DNA of 64,000 bases from Candidatus Geocrenenecus huangii (lineage in GTDB: Archaea; Thermoproteota; Nitrososphaeria_A; Caldarchaeales; Wolframiiraptoraceae): positions 186,001-250,000 of the forward strand of contig JALNKM010000003.1 in the NCBI GenBank assembly GCA_023268155.1. Reading direction: 5' to 3'. Under the pieces are notes generated by a model, which did not search any database, was not told where the DNA came from, and saw nothing but the letters and a program-made list of their open reading frames with translations. The position numbers and the translations under genes were made by a program. Position 1 is the first letter of the stretch; each line of letters begins with the position of its first letter. This document shows, piece by piece, positions 1-8,571 of the stretch.

Positions 1-1
1 T

Positions 2-496
2 CTCCTATACGAGGCTTTTAGAAGATTGGGTCTCGAATTGATAGATGTCAAGTTCGAGGGGATCGATACCTCCCCTGATTGGAGAGATAGGATATTCTTC
101 TTGAAGACCGGCGTAAGCGCTGAAGAAGTATTAAGAATGCAGACTGTTCAGAAGGCTGCTGAAAGCCTTTCCAAGAGTGAAGGCGCAGCTGTTGGAGCCG
201 GCATAGCTATTATCCCACCCTTATTCCAGACCCCTCCTTCTCAACCACAAGTAATCTGCCCCAAGTGTGGTAGACAGAACCCTCAAGGTTCGAGATTCTG
301 CAATAATTGTGGTGCTCAACTATTAGAGGCGACAGGAGTAAAATGTTCGAGATGCGGAATGCAGAATATGCCGGGTGCAAAATTCTGTTCAAATTGTGGA
401 AATCCACTAGAATCTTTAACTAAATGTCCAAGATGCAATGCCGACATACCTTCATCTTCTAAGTTCTGCCCTAATTGTGGAACTAAACTAACATGA
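2..496 (+). CDS. SPFH-type protein with three C-terminal zinc ribbons (5' truncated)
   Basis: The reading frame is open from base 2, so the N-terminus lies outside the window; a TTG at 26 is only an internal codon. The first ~50 residues (around YEAFRRLG and FKTGVSAEEVLRMQ-like text) resemble the end of an SPFH/band-7 domain of the kind found in YdjI-like 'virion core' proteins. A proline-rich linker follows, then three tandem zinc ribbons, each CxxCG-x(9)-FCxxCG (the last begins CPRCN). Such proteins are usually membrane-associated or scaffold-forming; the role here is not known. The domain order is clear, and the SPFH call rests on a short fragment. Confidence 0.7.
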   Translation, partial: LLYEAFRRLGLELIDVKFEGIDTSPDWRDRIFFLKTGVSAEEVLRMQTVQKAAESLSKSEGAAVGAGIAIIPPLFQTPPSQPQVICPKCGRQNPQGSRFCNNCGAQLLEATGVKCSRCGMQNMPGAKFCSNCGNPLESLTKCPRCNADIPSSSKFCPNCGTKLT

Positions 497-784
497 ATCC
501 AGAGTCTTCTCTACATTCTAACAGAGGTTTTCATAAATCTTTTCGTAGGAGTGATTCATCTTTGTAGATTGTCCCAACTTTCAGCCATTCCTAGAATTTA
601 TCAGATAGGAAGAAAATATCCTCATAAATCAGTACTATGATTTCCCGAGACGGCATTATCTCGTTGATCGTATTAGTCTACGCTACCGGAAATGCTTGGA
701 AAATATCAGGTAACGAGAGTGGTGACCTCTTATTGTAATAGATTTTGATTTATTAAGTAGTTAGTGAAAATAAATTTCTAGACT

Positions 785-2617
785 ATGCATCATTCGAAGC
801 TTGTCTTGATGGGGAATGAAGCAATAGCTTACGGTGCTCTTACGGCGGGTGTAGCCGTAGCCTCAGGATATCCTGGAACTCCGTCCAGCGAGGTTCTTGA
901 TACTCTCCTAGAACTCATAGCATCCGAAGAGGTTAGTAGACCATATGTTGAGTGGGCAGTGAATGAGAGAGTAGCCTTCGAGATCTGTCTAGGAGCATCA
1001 CTCGCTGGTGCTCGTTCACTTGTAACTATGAAGGGTCCTGGACTGAATGTCGCCTCTGACCCTTTATTGTCTTCAGCTTATTCCGGTGTCGAAGCTGGGA
1101 TGCTTATACTTGTAGCAGATGACCCTGGACCCCATACAACGCAGACCGAGCAGGATAGTAGATGGTATGGTGAATTAGCTAAGCTTCCTGTTATAGAGCC
1201 TTCAGATCCTCAGGAGGCATATGAATACACTATTGTAGGATACGAGCTAAGTGAAGAGATCAAGATGCCGGTCATCATGAGGACGACTACAAGAGTGAAT
1301 CATACTGTAAGTGATGTAGAAGTAAGAGAATTTAAAGACCCAAGTTATACACCATCTTTCTCTAAAAATCCTAAAAGGTACATTCGGGCCGTGATGGCCC
1401 TGAATAGAGAAAGACACGGTGAAGTATTAGAAACATTAGATAGTGTTGAGCCTCTCGCTGAGAAGTTTAGGTTATGCAGGGTTGAAGGCTCAGGAGAAGT
1501 CGGAATAGTTTGCTCAGGTGCAGTATACAATTACGTTTTAGAAGTGCTTGAGAAGAACGGTCTACTCTATAAGTACAAGATATTGAAGCTCGGCTTAATT
1601 CACCCACTGCCTAGGAAGACCGTAGCAGAATTCTTGAAGGAAGTTAGCAATGTAATAGTAGTTGAAGAAATAGACCCGTACCTAGAGATTAAGCTGAAAG
1701 CTTTAGCTCATGATGCAGAGCTGGACGTCAAGATAGCCGGAAGACAAGAACTGTTTCCAAGAGTAGGTGAGCTTACTCTAGATGATGTAGAATCTGTATT
1801 GCTCAGCGAAAAACCTAATTCCCACAAGGTTAATCTACCTAGCCGGCCTCCTCCACTATGCCCTGGATGTCCACATATCGGAACCTACATGGGCTTGAGG
1901 ATGGGGATTTCCAGAGCGGGATACAGATGGGGAGAGATACCGATAATGGGCGATATAGGATGCTATGCGCTCGGTCTGAACCCTCCTTTCGAGGCCATCT
2001 GGACTGAGCATAGCATGGGTGCAAGCATATCTATGGCCATGGGGTTAAAGGTTGCAGGCTATCCGAAACCAGTGGTAGCAGTTATAGGTGATAGCACTTT
2101 CTACCACTCTGGGATAACGTCCCTCATAGAAGCAGTCCACAAGAATGTAGACTTGCTCGTAGTAATAATGGATAACTCTACAGTAGCTATGACTGGACAT
2201 CAACCAACACCAGAATACGAGGAAAGCGTTAGCGGTAGAAGAATGAAGCCTCTGAGTCTAGAAAAAGTGGTTAGAGGGCTTGGAGCTGAAAAAATCGTGG
2301 TAGCTGACCCATACAAATACAAAGATTTCGTAGAGACAGTTAGAGAACTCATAAACCAGCCGGGATTAAAAGTTATAATCTCTAAGAGAGCATGCGCCAT
2401 CCTAGCTAAGAAAACAGGGGTCGGTCAAGTCTGCTGGATAGACCCTGAAAAATGCACTAATTGTTTAGCATGCGTAAAAACTACAGGATGCCCAGCTTTA
2501 ACCCTTCTTGAAAAAAGAGTAGACATTATTGAGAGCGAATGCGTTGGATGTACATTATGTATGCAGGTATGTCCATACAATGCTATACTCGTCAAAAAGA
2601 GGGGAGAGGTAAAGTAA
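785..2617 (+). CDS. iorA: Indolepyruvate ferredoxin oxidoreductase, alpha subunit
   Basis: This is the large subunit of the cytosolic enzyme that oxidatively decarboxylates aryl pyruvates (from Trp, Phe, Tyr) to aryl-CoA, reducing ferredoxin. At 610 aa it is full length for IorA. The N-terminal pyrimidine-binding domain carries GYPGTPSSE; the TPP domain has GDIGCYALG and GDSTFYHSG followed by MDNSTVAMTG. The C-terminal ~50 residues form a two-cluster ferredoxin domain, CxxCxxCx5CP then CVGCTLCMQVCP. The ATG at 785 follows an AT-rich leader with no clear Shine-Dalgarno. The stop overlaps the iorB start by one base, so the two are co-translated. With the oligopeptide transporter further along, it supports amino-acid fermentation. 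Confidence 0.95.
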   Translation: MHHSKLVLMGNEAIAYGALTAGVAVASGYPGTPSSEVLDTLLELIASEEVSRPYVEWAVNERVAFEICLGASLAGARSLVTMKGPGLNVASDPLLSSAYSGVEAGMLILVADDPGPHTTQTEQDSRWYGELAKLPVIEPSDPQEAYEYTIVGYELSEEIKMPVIMRTTTRVNHTVSDVEVREFKDPSYTPSFSKNPKRYIRAVMALNRERHGEVLETLDSVEPLAEKFRLCRVEGSGEVGIVCSGAVYNYVLEVLEKNGLLYKYKILKLGLIHPLPRKTVAEFLKEVSNVIVVEEIDPYLEIKLKALAHDAELDVKIAGRQELFPRVGELTLDDVESVLLSEKPNSHKVNLPSRPPPLCPGCPHIGTYMGLRMGISRAGYRWGEIPIMGDIGCYALGLNPPFEAIWTEHSMGASISMAMGLKVAGYPKPVVAVIGDSTFYHSGITSLIEAVHKNVDLLVVIMDNSTVAMTGHQPTPEYEESVSGRRMKPLSLEKVVRGLGAEKIVVADPYKYKDFVETVRELINQPGLKVIISKRACAILAKKTGVGQVCWIDPEKCTNCLACVKTTGCPALTLLEKRVDIIESECVGCTLCMQVCPYNAILVKKRGEVK

Positions 2618-3198
2618 TGATGAATGAATACTCTATCGTTATAGCTGGAGTAGGCGGACAAGGAGGGTTAACACTTTCGAGGATTATAGCTACTGCTGCC
2701 ACTTTATCAGGTCTAAGCGTGAAGACCGGTGAAACACTTGGAATGGCTCAGAGAGGAGGAAGTGTTCAAAGCTATATAAAGATAGGGAAAAAGGTTAGAA
2801 GCCCATTGATAAGAAAAGATAGTGCAGATGCCTTGATTGGCTTAGAACCGCTAGAAGCCGTTCGTGCACTAAGGTACATTGGTCCACAAACGAAGATCAT
2901 ACTAGATCCTGAGCCTGTTCCAACGATATTCAATCTAGTTGGAAGAGAAGATTATCCAAAGATTGAAGATCTCTTAGGAAAACTCATGGAAAAAACTAGG
3001 CATCTATATATTGTTCAGGCTAGGAGGGAGGCAGAAGCATTGAATTCTAGACCCTCCGCAAACATGATACTGCTAGGTAAGCTTTTCTCAATAAACGCTT
3101 TCCTACCATCCGATAAAATTGAAGAAGCCATAAGATTAGTCCTAAGACGAAAAGCCGATAAAGCCATTGCCGCGTACAAGAGAGGCGCAACTCTTTAA
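2617..3198 (+). CDS. iorB: Indolepyruvate ferredoxin oxidoreductase, beta subunit
   Basis: Small (gamma-domain) subunit of the IorAB aryl-pyruvate oxidoreductase, 193 aa from the ATG at 2617. That start is preferred over upstream in-frame codons because it overlaps the iorA stop (TAATG) and sits behind the purine-rich GGGGAGAGG at 2601. The N-terminus has the GVGGQGG nucleotide-fold motif followed by GMAQRGGSVQS, the hallmark of the 2-oxoacid oxidoreductase gamma domain. Length and motifs are normal for IorB. It lies directly in the iorA operon; 97 bp separate it from the next gene. Confidence 0.94.
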   Translation: MMNEYSIVIAGVGGQGGLTLSRIIATAATLSGLSVKTGETLGMAQRGGSVQSYIKIGKKVRSPLIRKDSADALIGLEPLEAVRALRYIGPQTKIILDPEPVPTIFNLVGREDYPKIEDLLGKLMEKTRHLYIVQARREAEALNSRPSANMILLGKLFSINAFLPSDKIEEAIRLVLRRKADKAIAAYKRGATL

Positions 3199-3295
3199 TT
3201 AGTTCCTCCTATGTTGAACCTGAGGTTATCCAATTTAGACTAGCACTAGCTTTGTAAAATAATCCTTATTAGTTTCATGCTGTATAAAGTCGTCG

Positions 3296-5644
3296 ATGAG
3301 CTCAACAGCAGTTCTACAAGCCCAGAAAGATGAATACGACATTCTTCGAGAATGGATGAAAGCTAGAGAATTCATATATGTCGGAAGAGAAGTTAAGAGG
3401 ATAGATGCTTTAGAGAAGGTTCTAGGTAAGTCTAAGTATGTTGAAGACCATCTTGTAGAGGGTCTAACGTATGCTAGGATAGTGAAGAGCAGCATCCCTC
3501 ACGGCATTATACAATCTATCAAGCCTGGAAGAGCAGTTGATCATCCTGACTTCATAGCTCTAGTAACAAGTGAAGACGTTCCAGGACTAAATCAGGTAGG
3601 ATACTATATCCCTGACCAGCCTGCATTAGCTGAGAGAAAGGTAAGATTCTACGGAGAACCCGTAGCGCTCATCGTCGCATCAAAAACACGTTCCGCTGAA
3701 GAACTGAGAGAATTAGTTGAAGTAGAGATTAAACCATTGGAAGCTGTCTTCGACCCCTTTGAAGCATTAAAAGATAGAGTACTGGTGCACGAAGAGCATG
3801 GTAGCAACATCGTCCTGAGGACTAGGGTAAGGAAAGGAGATGCCGCAAAAGCTCTACAAGAATCAGACTATGTCGTCGAGAATGTTTATAGAGCCGGCCA
3901 CCAAGATCATGCATACCTTGAAACTGAGGGGGCCCTCGCCATACCGATGGATGGCGGGATGACCTTGATCCTTCCATGCCAGTATCCACATCTTGCTCAA
4001 TCAATAATCTCGAGGGTCTTAGGAGTACCTCAGAGCAAGATTCGGATCATACAGCCAGTCGTAGGTGGAGGATTCGGTGGAAAAGACGACATGATCCCAA
4101 TAGTGGGTGCACAGGCAGCTATAGCTGCATACAAAGTTCGTAGACCAGTATTGTTGACATATACTAGAGAGGATAGCTTCACAAGTCATTGTAAACGTGA
4201 CCCGGCATACATAAGGTATAGAAGCGGCGCAAACAAAGATGGAAGACTTACAGTAGTAGATGTTGACATAATATTTGATGCTGGAGCATACGCTAACCGC
4301 GGCCCCTTCACTCTGTGGAGGGCTACTGCTCATTCTACTGGGCCATACGAAGTACCTAATGTTGATGCTAGAGGGACGCTCGTCTACACGAACAAGATCT
4401 ATCAGGGAAGTTTCAGAGGCTTCGGGAACCCCCAGATACAGTTTGCCGCAGAAAGACAGATGGATGAATTAGCTGAAAAGATTGGGTTGGACCCCGTAGA
4501 GTTTAGATTGAAAAACATTCTGAGACCTGGTAGTAGAACTTCAACTAACCAGTTACTAGAAGACAGCGTCGGTGTAGGTGAAGCTTTAGCGAGAGTCGCC
4601 GAGAAATGTGACTGGCGTGAGAAGAGGAGAAATTATGGCAAGATCGTTGATGGAAAAGCAAGGGGGATAGGTGTAGCATGCGCATGGCATGGGATCAGTA
4701 CTAGTAGAGGAGTCCCAGATTGGTGTAATGCATACATAAATGTTGGAAAAGATGGAGGCGTGGTAATATATACTGGGATTGTGGAGATAGGTCAAGGAAG
4801 TCATACTGGATTGATCCAGATAGCTGCAGAGGTTTTGGGGATACCACCCGAGAAGATAAACCTGGTTGGTGGAACAAGTGATGCACCAGATACTGGAGCG
4901 ACACATGGATCTAGAGGGTTAAGCTTCGGGGGCACCGCCATACTTATAGCTGCATCAAAAATTAGAAAGAGTGTACAGAGAGTTGCTTCGAGAATTCTCG
5001 AATGTTCTCCCGAAGATATTGAGATGAAAGATGGGTGGGTGTATAGTAGGAGTAAACCTGAGAAGAAGATTACTTGGGAGGAGGCTGTCAAGAGATGTTA
5101 TGCTGAGGGAGAAGAGATGACCGCTACAGGATACTTTTTCATGCCTAAAGGTAGATTTGATGAAGAAAAAGGACAAGGATTCGCATACATCGTCTTCAGC
5201 TACATGGTTGTCGCAGCTGAAGTCGAGGTGGACGTAGAGACTGGCTTAACGAGGGTGTTGAAAGTTTGGCCCGCTATATGTGCAGGAAAGATAATAAACC
5301 CGAAGCTCGCCACAACCCAGATAAATGGAGCCATCATGCAGGGAATAGGATATACGTTGATGGAGGAGGTAAAGATTGAAGATGGAAGAATACTGAACCC
5401 TAACTTTACAGATTACCTCGTCCCAACAATCGCAGACCTACCAGAGATAGAAGAACCGATATTCGTAGAAGACTACTTCAAGTTTGGTCCATTCGGAGCG
5501 AAAGGATTGGCTGAGATGGCTTTGATACCGATTCCAGCGGCTATAGCTAATGCTATCAAGAATGCAGTCGGAGTTGGACCTTTAGAGATACCGTATACTT
5601 CTGAGAAACTCTTCGAGAATTTGTCTAGAAGGGGGAGGAGATGA
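3296..5644 (+). CDS. Xanthine dehydrogenase-family molybdopterin-binding large subunit
   Basis: Molybdenum-pyranopterin catalytic subunit of the xanthine oxidase/CO dehydrogenase/aldehyde oxidoreductase family, 782 aa, the usual length. Visible family motifs are RFYGEPVA, VGGGFGGKDD, SFRGFGNPQ, EIGQGSHTG and the C-terminal FGAKGLAE, whose glutamate is the expected catalytic base. The VAYRCSFR loop of true CO dehydrogenase is absent (here YQGSFRGFG), so it is a hydroxylase or aldehyde/aryl-CoA-type enzyme of unknown substrate. It is followed, with a 4-bp overlap, by the FAD subunit. No 2Fe-2S small subunit lies next to either gene, which is unusual for the family. Confidence 0.88.
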   Translation: MSSTAVLQAQKDEYDILREWMKAREFIYVGREVKRIDALEKVLGKSKYVEDHLVEGLTYARIVKSSIPHGIIQSIKPGRAVDHPDFIALVTSEDVPGLNQVGYYIPDQPALAERKVRFYGEPVALIVASKTRSAEELRELVEVEIKPLEAVFDPFEALKDRVLVHEEHGSNIVLRTRVRKGDAAKALQESDYVVENVYRAGHQDHAYLETEGALAIPMDGGMTLILPCQYPHLAQSIISRVLGVPQSKIRIIQPVVGGGFGGKDDMIPIVGAQAAIAAYKVRRPVLLTYTREDSFTSHCKRDPAYIRYRSGANKDGRLTVVDVDIIFDAGAYANRGPFTLWRATAHSTGPYEVPNVDARGTLVYTNKIYQGSFRGFGNPQIQFAAERQMDELAEKIGLDPVEFRLKNILRPGSRTSTNQLLEDSVGVGEALARVAEKCDWREKRRNYGKIVDGKARGIGVACAWHGISTSRGVPDWCNAYINVGKDGGVVIYTGIVEIGQGSHTGLIQIAAEVLGIPPEKINLVGGTSDAPDTGATHGSRGLSFGGTAILIAASKIRKSVQRVASRILECSPEDIEMKDGWVYSRSKPEKKITWEEAVKRCYAEGEEMTATGYFFMPKGRFDEEKGQGFAYIVFSYMVVAAEVEVDVETGLTRVLKVWPAICAGKIINPKLATTQINGAIMQGIGYTLMEEVKIEDGRILNPNFTDYLVPTIADLPEIEEPIFVEDYFKFGPFGAKGLAEMALIPIPAAIANAIKNAVGVGPLEIPYTSEKLFENLSRRGRR

Positions 5645-6507
5645 TCCCGAAAGTAGAGTATTACAGGTTTAAAGCTCTCGACGATGCATTAAGGTTTCTG
5701 AGGCAATATCCCGGCTCTAAGATACTGGCTGGAGGAACAGACCTAGTTGTACAGTTGAGATCGGGAAAAACGGCCGCCAGAAAATTAGTCGACATCTCCG
5801 GAATAGATGAATTAAGGTATATTCGAGATGAAGATGGATACATTAGGATAGGCGCTTTAACAACAATAGAAGAATTAAAGAATAGCGAGACCGTTAGAGA
5901 CCATGCTCAACTTTTATGGAAGGCGGCAAACAATTTCGCTGTCTGGCAGATTAGAAATATAGCGACTATCGGAGGCAACATATGTAATGCTTCTCCAGCA
6001 GCTGATACCGTTCCACCATTGATAGTCCTGAATGCAAGACTTAGACTTCAAAACGTCGACCGACAAAGAGAGATCAAGGTGGAGGAATTCTTTAAAGGTC
6101 CGGGAGAAACAGTCATGGAAAAAGATGAAATCTTAACTGAAATAGTGATACCCAAGAAAGATAGTGGCTGGAGATACAGCTTCATCAAGCTTGGAAAAAG
6201 ACATAGCCATATTCTAAGTATCGTAAACGTGGCCGTAGGTCTAAAAACATATAAAGACATGATAGAGGATGTCATTGTAGCTTTGGGAAGCGTGGCCCCC
6301 ACGCCTGTCAGAGCTAGAAGCGTAGAAGATTACTTGAAAAATCACCGTATAACGAGAACAAGATTAGAAGAGGCATCACAACAAGTTGTAAAAGACATTA
6401 AGCCTATCTCTGACATAAGAGCCTCAGCAGAGTATAGAATAGAGATGTCGAAGATATTGGTGAGAAGAGCATTAAACGAATGTCTAAAAAACGTGTTTAC
6501 AACTTAA
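5641..6507 (+). CDS. FAD-binding medium subunit of XDH-family hydroxylase (CoxM-like)
   Basis: Flavin subunit of the molybdenum hydroxylase, 288 aa. The N-terminal PCMH-type FAD fold has AGGTDLVVQL, and the second FAD-binding motif appears as NIATIGGNICNASPAAD, both diagnostic of CoxM/XDH medium subunits. The C-terminal ~100 residues match the CO dehydrogenase flavoprotein C-terminal domain. Its ATG overlaps the large-subunit stop as ATGA, indicating translational coupling. In the usual LMS arrangement a ~160-aa 2Fe-2S subunit would follow, but the next gene is ribosomal protein S11. Electrons from Mo to FAD would need an iron-sulfur subunit encoded elsewhere. Confidence 0.9.
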   Translation: MIPKVEYYRFKALDDALRFLRQYPGSKILAGGTDLVVQLRSGKTAARKLVDISGIDELRYIRDEDGYIRIGALTTIEELKNSETVRDHAQLLWKAANNFAVWQIRNIATIGGNICNASPAADTVPPLIVLNARLRLQNVDRQREIKVEEFFKGPGETVMEKDEILTEIVIPKKDSGWRYSFIKLGKRHSHILSIVNVAVGLKTYKDMIEDVIVALGSVAPTPVRARSVEDYLKNHRITRTRLEEASQQVVKDIKPISDIRASAEYRIEMSKILVRRALNECLKNVFTT

Positions 6508-6571
6508 TGAATTTAGGACATGGACATTAATTAAACAGGAGAAAACGCTATGTATTTAAGTAGGGAATAAC

Positions 6572-7057
6572 ATGACTAGCTCGATGGGTAGCAGTGAAAA
6601 AGAAGTAGAGAAGAATGTAGAAGAGTCGAAGCAAGCTACTGGAGCCGCTATCCCTGCTCCACCCACTAAGAAAACCCTAAAATGGGGTATCGTCCACATA
6701 TACTCCAGCTACAACAACATCTTAGTACATGTCACGGATCTTACGGGTGCTGAAACGATCGCTAAGGCTTCAGGCGGAATGTTTGTAGATGCTGGTAGAC
6801 TCGAACCAACACCATACGCAGCTACTAGAGCAGCATCATATGTTATGGAGATCGCTAAAGCCAAGGGGATAAACGCTGTACACATAAAGGTTCGAGCACC
6901 TGGCGGAGTCAAAGCTAGAACTCCTGGTCCTGGAACCCAAGCCGCTATTAGGGCCATAGCTAGGTCGGGTGTAATGATAGGCAGGATAGAAGACGTAACC
7001 CCGATACCGCATGACTCAGTAAGAAAGAAGGGTGGAAGAAGGGGAAGAAGAGTCTAA
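6572..7057 (+). CDS. rps11: 30S ribosomal protein S11
   Basis: Small-subunit ribosomal protein S11 of the platform, which contacts 16S rRNA near the decoding site. The conserved core begins at about residue 36 ([23 protein letters not shown]) and includes [11 protein letters not shown], the IKVRAPGG block and the C-terminal [17 protein letters not shown]. The ~30-residue Glu/Ala-rich N-terminal extension before the core makes the protein (161 aa) longer than the ~130 aa typical of archaea; the ATG at 6572 could therefore be one of several starts. In most archaea rps11 sits in an S13-S4-S11-rpoD cluster; here it stands alone between a molybdenum hydroxylase and a sugar kinase. Confidence 0.95.
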   Translation: MTSSMGSSEKEVEKNVEESKQATGAAIPAPPTKKTLKWGIVHIYSSYNNILVHVTDLTGAETIAKASGGMFVDAGRLEPTPYAATRAASYVMEIAKAKGINAVHIKVRAPGGVKARTPGPGTQAAIRAIARSGVMIGRIEDVTPIPHDSVRKKGGRRGRRV

Positions 7058-7150
7058 AACAGATCAATCACCTATAAAAAATATCCTGTATTCGAAGTCT
7101 TTAATGAAGCATGCTAAACTTTTTAGGGCTACAACTATCTACTCTTAGTT

Positions 7151-8128
7151 GTGTCGGAGGAGGAGTTCTACATCGGAGTAGATCTAGGGGCCACAAATAT
7201 AAGAGCCGCGTTAGCCGATTCTTCTAGTAGAATTCATAGAAAGATAAGAGAACGAACTATTAGAAATTGTTCAGGGGAGAAGCTGGTTCAGCAAATCTGT
7301 AAACTTATAAGAAAGATTGGGGAAGAAGAATTAGATAAAGTCCGAGCAATAGGGGTAGGCACTATCGGCCCACTAGATTACCGGAGGGGAGTTTTACTTA
7401 ATCCTGCGAACCTTCCTGCAGGGGAAGTCCCTCTAGAAGAGTCGCTGAGAAAAGAATTCATGGTTCCAGTGTATGTTCTAAATGATTGTACTACAGCTGT
7501 ACTAGGCGAGAAGAAATTCGGTTTAGGGAAAAGCTTGGACAACATCTTCTACGTGACATTGAGTTCAGGTATAGGTGGAGGGGCTATAGTTGATGGAAAC
7601 CTACTCGTAGGGAAGGATGGAAATGCTGTTGAAATAGGTCATATGGTTGTGGATGTTGATGGCAGGATGAAGTGTGGATGTGGAGGTAGAGGACACTGGG
7701 AAGCATACTGTTCTGGAAAGAATATTCCATCATTCGTTAAATACCTAGTCGAAACGTACCCACGCGAGTTCTCGAGCGAGAAGATCCGGAGACTAATCGA
7801 AGATAATACTCTAACATCACAGAATCTTTTCCAGCTGGCTAGAGAAGGAGACGAATATGCTTTAAAACTAGTTAAAGAGATAGGGAGAATTAATGCTATA
7901 GGGTTCGCGAATATTAATACAATCTTCGACCCAGAACTGATTACGGTTGGAGGAGCTGTAGCTCTTCATAACCGGGAACTCATCATCGAGCCCATAGTTG
8001 GTTTAATAAGACAATATACGATAAACAGGGTTCCAGCAATAAAGATAACCACTCTCGGTGATGACATTGTACTATATGGTGCGATAGCTCTAGCAATGGA
8101 TCCGCCTAAGATTTTAACTTGGAGATAG
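7151..8128 (+). CDS. ROK-family sugar kinase (probable ATP-dependent glucokinase/hexokinase)
   Basis: Cytosolic hexose kinase of the ROK family, 325 aa, GTG start. The phosphate-binding DLGATNIRAA lies at residues 11-20, GTIGPLD near 70, the catalytic aspartate in LNDCTTA (Asp112), and LSSGIGGGAI around 138-146. The zinc site is EIGH (His164) followed by CGCGGRGHWEAYC at 175-187, with His where many bacterial members have the third Cys. Characterised crenarchaeal relatives phosphorylate glucose and other hexoses; substrate here is inferred. No sugar-pathway genes are adjacent, so it looks like a stand-alone gene. Confidence 0.85.
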   Translation: MSEEEFYIGVDLGATNIRAALADSSSRIHRKIRERTIRNCSGEKLVQQICKLIRKIGEEELDKVRAIGVGTIGPLDYRRGVLLNPANLPAGEVPLEESLRKEFMVPVYVLNDCTTAVLGEKKFGLGKSLDNIFYVTLSSGIGGGAIVDGNLLVGKDGNAVEIGHMVVDVDGRMKCGCGGRGHWEAYCSGKNIPSFVKYLVETYPREFSSEKIRRLIEDNTLTSQNLFQLAREGDEYALKLVKEIGRINAIGFANINTIFDPELITVGGAVALHNRELIIEPIVGLIRQYTINRVPAIKITTLGDDIVLYGAIALAMDPPKILTWR

Positions 8129-8193
8129 CTGAAAACCAGCAATCACAGATTTAGAAATAATAGTTAATTATAGATGTATCGAATGTAATTGGT

Positions 8194-8484
8194 ATGAGTT
8201 TAGCGTATTTTCAGAAACTTATGGCTGAGACTTATCTGGAAAGAGACTTGAAGAGGGGGGCTGATAAGACACTTTTATGGATGATGAGTGAGGCAGGAGA
8301 AGTTGCAGACGCATTCTTGAAGAAAGATCTTGAACAGCTCAAGAATGAGGTATCAGACCTCCTCGCATGGCTTCTAAGTTTTTGTAACGTTGCGGGGATA
8401 GACCTTGAAGATGCATTCCTAGAGAAGTATGGTCGAGGATGCCCACAATGCGGGATGAAGCCATGTACTTGCAACTTCAGGTAA
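8194..8484 (+). CDS. MazG-like nucleotide pyrophosphohydrolase with C-terminal Zn knuckle
   Basis: Small all-helical NTP pyrophosphohydrolase, 96 aa. The MazG-type metal site is visible as ExGE in SEAGEVADAF and the ExxD pair in EVSDLLAWLL, which would coordinate Mg for hydrolysis of (non-canonical) NTPs to NMP and PPi. The last ~20 residues add CPQCG-x(3)-CTC, a small probable zinc-binding tail seen in some archaeal members. It is a single gene between the ROK kinase and the Nre repair protein. A housecleaning role is inferred. Confidence 0.82.
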   Translation: MSLAYFQKLMAETYLERDLKRGADKTLLWMMSEAGEVADAFLKKDLEQLKNEVSDLLAWLLSFCNVAGIDLEDAFLEKYGRGCPQCGMKPCTCNFR

Positions 8485-8571
8485 AGGAGACGAACAGCGT
8501 CTTCATGATAAAGTTTCAAAGATAACGTAGGGATAATCTTAAGAACGAGTATATGTAATATTTCCTAGGGT

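Noticed and set aside
497-784. C/D box or other small RNA between the SPFH-like gene and iorA
   Set aside because: I found no RUGAUGA and CUGA box pair in proper order; only a weak CGAGA/TCTCG inverted repeat is present.
2539-2616. Upstream extension of iorB inside iorA
   Set aside because: It lies within the iorA ferredoxin domain in another frame; the ATG at 2617 at the iorA stop fits the conserved IorB N-terminus.
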